A stretch of 64,000 nt of DNA from Faucicola sp902506215 (GTDB taxonomy: Bacteria > Pseudomonadota > Gammaproteobacteria > Pseudomonadales > Moraxellaceae). A program made the translations under genes and the position numbers. The DNA is taken from assembly GCA_016888885.1 (NCBI GenBank), contig CP069437.1, positions 434,001-498,000 on the forward strand. Direction: 5' to 3'. Shown one piece after another: positions 35,367 to 42,798 of this stretch; the stretch's first letter is position 1, and each line of letters begins with the position of its first letter. The notes beneath the pieces were generated by a model. It saw only the letters and a program-made list of their open reading frames with translations, was not told the DNA's origin and ran no database searches.

Positions 35367-35960
35367 TTATCTTTGCAAATAAATCAAATGGCGTGATTCA
35401 TGCAGCTCTGGTACGGTTAACACTTGGGTGTTAATTTGCCATTCATTTTGAAGCGCTTGAATCTCGTCAATAGGTTCAACCCCCTTCATGGCACAAATGA
35501 TACCATTGTCTGCCAATTTGCTTTGACTATGGGTGACAAAATCCACCAGCGATGCAAACGCCCTTGAGGTAATCACTTGATAAGTACCTGCATGCGCTTC
35601 GATACGACTGGCAACCGGTGTTAGATTTTTTAACCCCAATTCACTGGCGACTTGTTTGATAAAGCGAATTTTCTTTTGGTTACTATCGAGTGCTGTCACC
35701 GCACGTTGTGGCTGACAAATGGCAACTATCACCGCTGGCAAACCCGCACCCGTCCCAATATCTAGCAAATCACCGGCTGGCAAAAATGGCACAATCGATA
35801 AACTATCAAAGATGTGTTTGATTAATGCTTGTTGGTCATCTTTGATAGCGGTCAAATTATACGCTTTATTCCAAAATAACAGCTGCTGTAGATAATAAAG
35901 TAGCTGTAATTGCTGCTCATCCGATAGTGGGAGCTTTAACTCAGAGAGCGCTTGTTGCAA
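35367..35960 (-). CDS. rsmG: 16S rRNA m7G527 methyltransferase RsmG, 5' end displaced by an insertion sequence
   Basis: The remaining frame is 197 residues from a TTG at 35960, with DLLDIGTGAGLPAVIVAI (SAM motif), TALDSNQKKIRFI and VITSRAFASLVDF, all typical of RsmG (GidB). The family is normally about 205-215 residues. In-frame codons continue upstream to 35978, where an insertion sequence begins; its end then gives a stop. Removing the element and one TTTAG copy joins the frame to an ATG at 37167, giving the start MAQINVKLQPQYLKLQPQ. All catalytic motifs remain, so a shortened protein from TTG might still be made, but the native start and coupling to sthA are lost. Loss of RsmG elsewhere gives low-level streptomycin resistance (known). 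Confidence 0.88.
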   Translation of the reverse strand: MQQALSELKLPLSDEQQLQLLYYLQQLLFWNKAYNLTAIKDDQQALIKHIFDSLSIVPFLPAGDLLDIGTGAGLPAVIVAICQPQRAVTALDSNQKKIRFIKQVASELGLKNLTPVASRIEAHAGTYQVITSRAFASLVDFVTHSQSKLADNGIICAMKGVEPIDEIQALQNEWQINTQVLTVPELHESRHLIYLQR

Positions 35961-35978
35961 CTGCGGTTGTAATTTTAG

Positions 35979-35996
35979 TAGAACTTACGCACTATC
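35979..35996. repeat. Left terminal inverted repeat of the IS
   Basis: 18 bp, an exact inverse match to 37109-37126; it adjoins the TTTAG duplication at 35974-35978. Confidence 0.9.
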
Positions 35997-36020
35997 TTAA
36001 CTCAACAAAACATGATAGCC

Positions 36021-37064
36021 CTAGCTAAATTTTGGATTTAGATAAAACAAATCATCAGCGACCTGTCTTGACATCTGAGCCACTACAGGCGTAAAAAGAT
36101 GACTAACCCAAGCATACACCGAAGAAAAGCCGAAACTTAATTGCTGTTTTAAATACACGAACGCCATCAATGATGAGAACACATGATTACGGATTTTACG
36201 CTCACGGCGAAGCTGAAACTTCTCAATCGAACAACACTGTTTAATGGTTCGATGATAGGTTTCAATCTGCCAATGACAATCATGCAAATACTCAAAATCA
36301 AGTGGTGTAAATACCGGTGAATTTGGCTCGCTGTCTTTAGGTTTAGGGTCAAACTTCACATAATGTCTCACTTGGTCTTTAAAGTGATGACGGTAAAGGG
36401 TAACAAAACCAAAGTCTTTAAGCCAAACTTCTAATCCTGTTTTTGGCACATGGTCAATCTGCTGTACTTGCAACCATTCGCCTTGTTTGATAGAAACCGT
36501 ACGATTTGCCTTAACCGCAAACATAAACCCTAACTCAGCGTGTTTGATGTGTTTAAGGTTTTCTTTACTGCTGTACCAACTGTCGCCTGTGATATAGCTT
36601 GGGATAAGCCCCCATGCCAAGACTTCATCTAACATTTTTTGAAAGTAGTCGTTTTTGGTAAGGTTGTCTTTGGGGTCATATAGTCGGTAGTTGATGGGTT
36701 GGCTATTGCCTGTTAAGTCGGTGTAGTACAGGGTGATAAGGTTAATGCCTTGTACGGCTTTGTGATGCTTGCCACTATAGTAATAGCCAATTAGGTCGGT
36801 TTTGTTGCTGTAGGGTTTGTCAAGCACGGTGTCATCTATGCTGATGATGCCACCAGTTAGGTTGATATGCCCCTTTGTTTGCTCATACAGGTCACGAGGC
36901 TCAAAGCTCTCTCTACCTAAAAAGTTGTTGATGCTGTCATGCCCAATCTCAATACTTTGAGCAAGCCTTGTGCAGGTGGGCTGTTTGGGTTCGCTGATGA
37001 GCATTCCGATATAGTGTCCTAGGGTGCAGTGGGCGGTGCTGGGTCGGCTAAGTTGTCTTATCAA
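36021..37064 (-). CDS. DDE transposase, probably IS701 family
   Basis: 347 residues, apparently intact. Candidate DDE acids: Asp in IISIDDTVLDKPYS, Asp in ITGDSWYSSKENL, and Glu in HWQIETYHRTIKQ, with the following IEKFQLRRERKIRNH segment as in IS701-type enzymes. An N-terminal helical DNA-binding part (LAQSIEIGHDSINNFLGR) precedes the catalytic core. Family assignment is from motif layout only; another IS4-superfamily group is possible. Confidence 0.85.
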   Translation of the reverse strand: MIRQLSRPSTAHCTLGHYIGMLISEPKQPTCTRLAQSIEIGHDSINNFLGRESFEPRDLYEQTKGHINLTGGIISIDDTVLDKPYSNKTDLIGYYYSGKHHKAVQGINLITLYYTDLTGNSQPINYRLYDPKDNLTKNDYFQKMLDEVLAWGLIPSYITGDSWYSSKENLKHIKHAELGFMFAVKANRTVSIKQGEWLQVQQIDHVPKTGLEVWLKDFGFVTLYRHHFKDQVRHYVKFDPKPKDSEPNSPVFTPLDFEYLHDCHWQIETYHRTIKQCCSIEKFQLRRERKIRNHVFSSLMAFVYLKQQLSFGFSSVYAWVSHLFTPVVAQMSRQVADDLFYLNPKFS

Positions 37065-37108
37065 TTTGGTTGTTCTTGCTTTTCCTTTAGCATATCATGC
37101 TTTCTTTG

Positions 37109-37126
37109 GATAGTGCGTAAGTTCTA
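37109..37126. repeat. Right terminal inverted repeat of the IS
   Basis: 18 bp, an exact inverse match to 35979-35996, followed by TTTAG at 37127-37131. Confidence 0.9.
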
Positions 37127-37167
37127 TTTAGGTACTGGGGTTGTAGCTTTACATTAATCTGCGCCAT
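37127..37167 (-). pseudogene. rsmG: 5' fragment of rsmG cut off by the IS
   Basis: On the minus strand an ATG at 37167-37165 overlaps the sthA stop (TAATG) and opens a frame encoding MAQINVKLQPQYL, ending in the target duplication. Joined across the excised IS it runs straight into the downstream rsmG frame. It is therefore the original start, now separated from the gene body. Confidence 0.8.
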
Positions 37168-38861
37168 TAAAACACCCGATTAAGACCATTGAGCGCAGCA
37201 ACGCGATAGGCTTCTGCCATCGTTGGGTAGTTAAAGGTGGTATTGACAAAGTATTCTAATGTATTGCCGCCTTTACTTTCCATCACTGCTTGTCCGATAT
37301 GAATAATCTCAGAGGCGTGATTGCCATAACAATGGATACCCAAAATCTCTAAGGTTTCACGGTGGAACAGTATTTTTAACACCCCACTACGCTCACCGAT
37401 GATTTGTGCGCGGGCAAGGTGTTTGAAGAAAGCTTGACCGACTTCATACGGCACTTTTTCGGCGGTTAATTCTTGTTCGTTTTTACCAATGCTTGAAATT
37501 TCAGGAATGGTATAAATACCCGTTGGCACACTGCGAACAGGTTGTGCATTTTCATCGCCCACCATATAAGCAGCGGCGCAGCGTCCTTGGTCATAAGCTG
37601 CCGATGCAAGCGATGGCCAGCCAATCACATCCCCTGCTGCATAAATATTTGGGATATCGGTTTGGTAATGCTCATTGACTTTGAGTTGACCCCGGCTGTT
37701 TGCGGTGAGTCCGATGGCGGCAAGGTTGAGACTGTCGGTATTACCTGAACGACCGTTTGACCATAAAATGGCATCTGATTTGATGCGTTTACCACTTTTT
37801 AGATATAAAATCACGCAGTCATCATAAGTTTCTAGCCGTTCGATTTCTTCTTTGTTGCGAATCAACACGCCAAATTGTCTAAAGTCATGCGACAACGCGT
37901 CAGAAATCTCATCATCTAGATAGCTAAGCAACTGCTCTTGGGTATTAATCAAATCTACTTTATAGCCAAGACCGGTAAAAATAGACGCATATTCACAGCC
38001 AATCACGCCTGCACCATAAATAATAATGCGCTGTACCACATAATCCATTTGTAGGATTTTATCGGAATCAAACACACGAGGATGGCTAAAATCTAACAAA
38101 TCAGGACGATAAGGACGGCTACCCACGGTAATAATGGCTTGTTCAAAGGTAATGTCTTGCTCGGTACCATCACTCATATCAACATGAATGGTATGGGTAT
38201 CTTTAAAACTTGCCCAGCCATTGATTAAGTCAATTTGATTGCGCTCATAAAAACGGGTGTGGGTTTCTACCTGATTACGCACCACTTCACGCGCTTTGGT
38301 TAATACTTTATTGAGTGGAATCTGGTGATAGTCAATGCCTTGGTTTAAGATAGGATCGCGGCGATTACTGATAATATTAAACACCGACTGACGCAATGCT
38401 TTACTTGGAATCGTGCCTACGTGTGTACAGTTGCCCCCCACTTGTTTACGTGGATCGATCACGGCAACTTTTAGCCCAGATTTAGCGATTTTCATCGCTG
38501 CTGCTTCACCCGCGGGTCCTGCACCAATCACAATCGCATCATAATCATAGGCATGGCTAACGGCATCTTGACGCTTGTAACGCTTTAAATTGATACGGGT
38601 GTTATCTAGCGGACTAATTAAATCAAAATGCACCGATGCATCATCAAAATGTTTTACCTTATCATCGTCTTCACTGATACTGACGGTATTGGCTTTTTTA
38701 TCAGAATCAGAAATTTCAGTTTTGGTTGGTTTTGCCAAAATTTCGGTAATATTTTCTTGGAGTTCAATAATTGACTGTGTATTAGAATCACAGATGTTTT
38801 CGTTTTCATTGTTTGTAGGGGGAATTTGAGTGACTTTGTCATTAATCCGTTTTTTTGGCAT
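37167..38861 (-). CDS. sthA: Soluble pyridine nucleotide transhydrogenase SthA with N-terminal extension
   Basis: 564 residues from the ATG at 38861, which has GGGAG five bases upstream (an ATG four codons earlier is also in frame). The flavoprotein core starts near residue 100 with YDYDAIVIGAGPAGEAAAM, then VGGNCTHVGTIPSKALR: one Cys and no CxxxxC disulfide, as in SthA and unlike lipoamide dehydrogenase. NAD(P)-binding IIYGAGVIGCEYASIF and the C-terminal dimer domain follow. It interconverts NADH and NADPH. The ~100-residue acidic Ser/Asn-rich extension is not part of the 466-residue E. coli enzyme. Confidence 0.92.
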   Translation of the reverse strand: MPKKRINDKVTQIPPTNNENENICDSNTQSIIELQENITEILAKPTKTEISDSDKKANTVSISEDDDKVKHFDDASVHFDLISPLDNTRINLKRYKRQDAVSHAYDYDAIVIGAGPAGEAAAMKIAKSGLKVAVIDPRKQVGGNCTHVGTIPSKALRQSVFNIISNRRDPILNQGIDYHQIPLNKVLTKAREVVRNQVETHTRFYERNQIDLINGWASFKDTHTIHVDMSDGTEQDITFEQAIITVGSRPYRPDLLDFSHPRVFDSDKILQMDYVVQRIIIYGAGVIGCEYASIFTGLGYKVDLINTQEQLLSYLDDEISDALSHDFRQFGVLIRNKEEIERLETYDDCVILYLKSGKRIKSDAILWSNGRSGNTDSLNLAAIGLTANSRGQLKVNEHYQTDIPNIYAAGDVIGWPSLASAAYDQGRCAAAYMVGDENAQPVRSVPTGIYTIPEISSIGKNEQELTAEKVPYEVGQAFFKHLARAQIIGERSGVLKILFHRETLEILGIHCYGNHASEIIHIGQAVMESKGGNTLEYFVNTTFNYPTMAEAYRVAALNGLNRVF

Positions 38862-38954
38862 ATTAGCTCCCATATTTTAAGCCTTGATAATAAATAAAAA
38901 ATTTTTAAATTAAATATAAAATACGATAAATTAACCGTATGTTAAGAGGTTACA

Positions 38955-39839
38955 TTAACCAATTCGACGTTTTAACCCCGTCATTTGTAAAATACGCGTC
39001 GCGATTTCTTCAATCGACATGGTTGATACATCAATATTTGGAATCCCTTGAGAAATATAAATACCTTGAATGGCGCGCAATTCCTGCTGACATTGCTGGT
39101 AACTTGCATAGCGGCTACCTGCACGGCGCTCGTTACGAATTTTTACCAGTCGATCGGTGTCAATCACCAAACCAAACAATTTGTCACGGTAGGGCTTTAG
39201 CGCTTTGGGCAACGAATTTTCATATAAATCATCTTCAGTCAACGGATAATTCGCCGCACGAATACCGAATTGCAACGCCAGGTATAAAGAGGTGGGCGTT
39301 TTGCCCGAACGTGACACCCCAATCAAAATAATATCTGCCGCATCATAATGGGTGGTACGCGCGCCATCATCATTGTCTAAAGCAAAATGCACCGCATCGA
39401 TACGTGATTTATAGTTCTCAGAATCGACATCCCCATGCGCATGACCGGTATGCGGTGCAGGTTGTACTTTGATTTCATCGGCAATTTTACTAATTAAACC
39501 TTCATAAATGTCTAAGTTAAAGGCATCTGCGCCGTTGATTCGTTCACGAATCACAGGGTCAACGATGGTATCAAAGACTAGCGGCTTTACCCCATCACGT
39601 TGGTGGGCAAGATTGATTTGATTGACCGCTTCATCGGCGCGATCAAGAGTGTCAACATAAGGAATAACCCGGGTCTCAAATGGTACCGTGGGAAATTGGC
39701 TTAAAATAGAGCGACCTAGGGTTTCAGACGTAATCGCGGTACCATCGGAGATAAAAAACACACTTCGCAACGACTGCGAATTTGCAAAATTTAAGGCGTC
39801 TTTATTTTGAATCGTGGCTTTGATTTGCTCAATGGTCAT
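38955..39839 (-). CDS. ppsR: PEP synthase regulatory protein PpsR (bifunctional kinase/pyrophosphorylase)
   Basis: 294 residues of the PSRP (DUF299) family. The N-terminal SVFFISDGTAITSETLGRSILSQF and the P-loop IGVSRSGKTPTSLYLA are characteristic. It inactivates PEP synthase by ADP-dependent Thr phosphorylation and reactivates it by phosphorolysis. The first ~24 residues are extra compared with E. coli PpsR. It is divergent from its target gene ppsA across a 488-bp region, which supports the call. Confidence 0.93.
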   Translation of the reverse strand: MTIEQIKATIQNKDALNFANSQSLRSVFFISDGTAITSETLGRSILSQFPTVPFETRVIPYVDTLDRADEAVNQINLAHQRDGVKPLVFDTIVDPVIRERINGADAFNLDIYEGLISKIADEIKVQPAPHTGHAHGDVDSENYKSRIDAVHFALDNDDGARTTHYDAADIILIGVSRSGKTPTSLYLALQFGIRAANYPLTEDDLYENSLPKALKPYRDKLFGLVIDTDRLVKIRNERRAGSRYASYQQCQQELRAIQGIYISQGIPNIDVSTMSIEEIATRILQMTGLKRRIG

Positions 39840-39936
39840 GAAAAATTATCCAAAAAAAATGACAAGAAGCGTCCATACTAATTTAAATTAACACTGGTTT
39901 AAACTGACACTACTGACATTGGGGGTTAATCTTATT

Positions 39937-39963
39937 CATTCACTGTGTTTTTGGCAGTGAATG
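39937..39963. promoter_or_regulatory. Inverted repeat in the ppsR/ppsA spacer
   Basis: CATTCACTG and CAGTGAATG are separated by 9 bases. With no T run after it, an operator or a stem in the ppsR leader is more likely than a terminator. Confidence 0.4.
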
Positions 39964-40000
39964 TCATCTATATAATATCGTTATCAGTGCAGACACTATT

Positions 40001-40045
40001 GTTTGTCTCACAGGCATTTGTCTTACAGGCGTTTGTTTTACAGGT
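40001..40045. repeat. Three tandem 15-bp imperfect repeats
   Basis: The copies are GTTTGTCTCACAGGC, ATTTGTCTTACAGGC and GTTTGTTTTACAGGT, directly adjoining. They could be tandem protein-binding sites upstream of ppsA. Confidence 0.7.
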
Positions 40046-40284
40046 CGAGAGTTTGTTATTATACGTGACTTGTAGGCTTTAATCTAACAAATCGACGCTT
40101 AATTTGCCTTAAATTAGCCATCAGTTAGTGTCATTGAAGGCTTATCTACGTTTTTTACCCCCTTAAACTCAAAGATATCCAAGCAAAATTTTAGTTGAAT
40201 CGTTGATCGCTGACAGTTTTTTTAAAATTATAAATTTTTTGCTAGAAAATCATTTTTTAAGATGAATTTTCTACGAAATACCGT

Positions 40285-40290
40285 TATAAT
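40285..40290 (+). promoter_or_regulatory. Candidate -10 box of ppsA
   Basis: A perfect TATAAT sits about 38 bp before the ppsA start. No good -35 hexamer is seen at 16-18 bp spacing, so the promoter may need an activator. Assignment is tentative. Confidence 0.4.
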
Positions 40291-40327
40291 CTTTTCAAAA
40301 TAATCTTTATTTCACGGAGTTATCACC

Positions 40328-42694
40328 TTGAACGCACAAGTTATCTCACTCGACAAGTTAGGCAAAAACGACATTGACAAAGTAGGCGGTAAAAACGCTT
40401 CATTAGGTGAAATGATTAGTCACCTAACGGATTTAGGGGTAAGCGTACCAGGTGGTTTTGCAACAACGTCTGAAGCGTTTAACAAATTCTTAATCGGTAC
40501 AGGTCTTCAAAACAAAATCAAAGACGCGCTTCAAGGTCTGGATGTGGATGATGTTGCGGCATTGACTGCCACGGGTAAAAAAATCCGTGACATGATTATT
40601 GAGCAAGAGTTGCCTAAAGATTTGGAGCAAGAAATCCGTGATGCTTTTGCCGAGATGAGCCAAGGCGAGGACATCGCTGTTGCGGTTCGTTCATCAGCCA
40701 CTGCTGAAGATTTACCAGACGCCTCATTTGCTGGTCAACAAGAAACTTTCCTCAATATCCGTGGTATTGACAATATCTTGATTGCTATTAAAGAAGTTTT
40801 CGCTTCTTTATACAATGACCGCGCCATCGCTTACCGCGTTCACAAAGGTTTTGAGCACGCAGGTGTTGCCTTATCAGCTGGCGTACAACGTATGGTACGT
40901 TCAGAGACAGGCACTTCAGGTGTGATGTTCACCATTGATACCGAAAGTGGTTTTAATGACGTGGTATTTATCACCGCAAGCTATGGCTTGGGTGAAATGG
41001 TGGTGCAAGGTGCGGTGAACCCTGACGAATTCTACATTTCAAAAGCCTTATTAAATGCCGGCAAACCCGCCGTAATCCGTCGTAACCTCGGCAGCAAACA
41101 ACAAAAAATGGTTTATGCAGACGAGCACTCAGCGGGCAAATCAGTCAAAATAGTCCCAGTAGACAAAGCAGAACGCAACCAATTTTCACTGAGCAATGAA
41201 GAATTGGTTGAACTTGCCAAACAAGCATTAATCATCGAAAAACATTATGGTCATGCGATGGATATCGAATGGGCAAAAGATGGTGACAGTGGCAAATTGT
41301 TCATTGTGCAAGCGCGTCCAGAGACAGTAAAAAGCCGTGAAAGCCAAAATGTCATGGAGCGTTACATCCTTAAAGAAAAAGGTGATGTCATCTGTGAAGG
41401 TCGTTCAATTGGTCAACGTATCGGCGCAGGTACGGTACGCGTGGTCAACTCAATCCATGAAATGGATAAAGTACAAGAAGGTGACGTCCTTGTGTCTGAT
41501 ATGACTGACCCAGACTGGGAACCCGTCATGAAACGTGCCGCTGCTATCATCACTAACCGTGGTGGTCGTACCTGTCACGCGGCAATTATCGCGCGTGAAT
41601 TGGGTGTCCCTGCCATCGTGGGTTGTGGTAACGCCACTGAGCTATTGACCGATGGTCAAGCAGTCACTGTATCTTGTGCAGAAGGTGATACCGGTCATAT
41701 CTACGAAGGTCAATTGGACTTTGAAATTCAAAACAACTCAATTGAGTCAATGCCCGACTTGGCATTTAAAATTATGATGAACGTGGGTAACCCTGACCGC
41801 GCATTTGGATTTGCCCAAATCCCTAATGAAGGGGTGGGTCTAGCACGGTTAGAATTCATCATCAACCGTATGATTGGCGTGCATCCAAAAGCACTACTTA
41901 ACATGAACACCCTACCACGCGAAATCGTACAAGCAATTCAAGAGCGCATGGCAGGTTATGCTTCACCGATTGATTTCTACGTTGATAAATTGGTTGAAGG
42001 TATTTCAACCCTAGCTGTCGCATTCAAAGATAAGAAAGTTATCGTACGTATGTCTGACTTTAAATCGAATGAATATGCAAACTTAATCGGCGGTAAACTA
42101 TACGAGCCATCTGAAGAAAACCCAATGCTCGGTTTCCGTGGTGCCAGCCGTTACGTATCAGAAAACTTCCGTGACTGCTTTGAATTAGAATGTCGTGCAT
42201 TAAAACGTGTTCGTGATGAAATGGGCTTAACCAACGTTGAGATTATGATTCCATTCGTACGTACCACAGAAGAAGCGCGTAAAGTATTAGAGCTACTTGA
42301 GAAAAATGGTCTTAAACGTGGTGAAAACGGTTTACGCGTTATTATGATGTGTGAGTTGCCAACCAATGCCTTGTTGGCAGAAGAATTTTTACAATACTTC
42401 GATGGTTTCTCAATCGGCTCAAACGATTTGACCCAGTTAACGCTTGGTCTTGACCGTGATTCGGGTATCGTATCTCAATCATTTGATGAACGTGACCCAG
42501 CGGTTAAAAAACTACTGAAAATGGCTATCGATGCCTGTAACGCACAAGGCAAGTATATCGGTATCTGTGGACAAGGTCCTTCTGACCATCCAGACCTAGC
42601 CATGTGGTTAATGGAACAAGGCATTACTTCTGTTTCACTGAACCCTGATTCCGTATTAGATACTTGGTTCTTCTTAGCAAAAACCGAAAAATAA
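40328..42694 (+). CDS. ppsA: Phosphoenolpyruvate synthase
   Basis: 788 residues with a TTG start; CGGAG lies 9 bp upstream and the N-terminus VISLDKLGKNDIDKVGGKNASLGEM is the normal family start, so TTG is accepted. Domains in order: ATP-grasp, swivelling phosphohistidine domain with H417 in GGRTCHAAIIARE, and the PEP/pyruvate barrel with Cys747 in GICGQGPSDHPD. It converts pyruvate and ATP to PEP, AMP and phosphate for gluconeogenesis. The divergent PpsR would control it post-translationally. Two terminators follow. Confidence 0.96.
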   Translation: MNAQVISLDKLGKNDIDKVGGKNASLGEMISHLTDLGVSVPGGFATTSEAFNKFLIGTGLQNKIKDALQGLDVDDVAALTATGKKIRDMIIEQELPKDLEQEIRDAFAEMSQGEDIAVAVRSSATAEDLPDASFAGQQETFLNIRGIDNILIAIKEVFASLYNDRAIAYRVHKGFEHAGVALSAGVQRMVRSETGTSGVMFTIDTESGFNDVVFITASYGLGEMVVQGAVNPDEFYISKALLNAGKPAVIRRNLGSKQQKMVYADEHSAGKSVKIVPVDKAERNQFSLSNEELVELAKQALIIEKHYGHAMDIEWAKDGDSGKLFIVQARPETVKSRESQNVMERYILKEKGDVICEGRSIGQRIGAGTVRVVNSIHEMDKVQEGDVLVSDMTDPDWEPVMKRAAAIITNRGGRTCHAAIIARELGVPAIVGCGNATELLTDGQAVTVSCAEGDTGHIYEGQLDFEIQNNSIESMPDLAFKIMMNVGNPDRAFGFAQIPNEGVGLARLEFIINRMIGVHPKALLNMNTLPREIVQAIQERMAGYASPIDFYVDKLVEGISTLAVAFKDKKVIVRMSDFKSNEYANLIGGKLYEPSEENPMLGFRGASRYVSENFRDCFELECRALKRVRDEMGLTNVEIMIPFVRTTEEARKVLELLEKNGLKRGENGLRVIMMCELPTNALLAEEFLQYFDGFSIGSNDLTQLTLGLDRDSGIVSQSFDERDPAVKKLLKMAIDACNAQGKYIGICGQGPSDHPDLAMWLMEQGITSVSLNPDSVLDTWFFLAKTEK

Positions 42695-42707
42695 GCTTGT
42701 TGGCATT

Positions 42708-42742
42708 AAAAAAGCCCTTAGTGTTGACTAAGGGCTTTTTTT
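42708..42742 (+). terminator. Intrinsic terminator after ppsA
   Basis: AAAAAAGCCCTTAGT pairs with ACTAAGGGCTTTTTTT around a short loop, followed by T on the plus strand. Confidence 0.9.
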
Positions 42743-42748
42743 AGGGTC

Positions 42749-42788
42749 AAAAAAAACCTAGCATGGATATAACACGCTAGGTTTTTTT
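42749..42788 (-). terminator. Intrinsic terminator after aceF
   Basis: On the minus strand AAACCTAGCGTGTT can pair with the AACCTAGC complement, ending in GCTAGG and eight T residues just downstream of the aceF stop. A T run also exists on the plus strand, so it may back up the ppsA terminator. Confidence 0.85.
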
Positions 42789-42798
42789 GCGCTGCAAT

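Larger units (their letters stand above)
35979..37126 (-). mobile_element. Complete insertion sequence (1,148 bp), IS701-like, inserted in rsmG
   Basis: The ends are perfect 18-bp inverted repeats, TAGAACTTACGCACTATC at 35979-35996 and its complement at 37109-37126. Flanking TTTAG at 35974-35978 and 37127-37131 is the target duplication, read as 5 bp or as 4-bp TTAG with one more terminal T. IS701 elements favour YTAG targets, which agrees. One intact transposase gene fills the element. Intact ends and duplication suggest a recent insertion. Confidence 0.9.
39840..40327. other. Divergent ppsR/ppsA regulatory region
   Basis: 488 bp without a gene. It contains a 9-bp perfect inverted repeat (CATTCACTG at 39937-39945, CAGTGAATG at 39955-39963), a 15-bp triple tandem repeat at 40001-40045, and a TATAAT box close to ppsA. 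Both promoters should be here; regulators are unknown. Confidence 0.6.

Noticed and set aside
33123..35960. Possible parS site near parA-parB
   Set aside because: I looked for the canonical 16-bp TGTTTCACGTGAAACA palindrome and did not notice it; TTTCACGG near 40311 is only the ppsA leader.
37167..38861. Lipoamide dehydrogenase (E3) as an alternative for the sthA call
   Set aside because: The active-site CxxxxC disulfide is missing (NCTHVGTIPSK has one Cys), which fits SthA.
40001..40045. CRISPR-like array reading of the tandem repeats
   Set aside because: Units adjoin directly without spacers and no cas genes are present.
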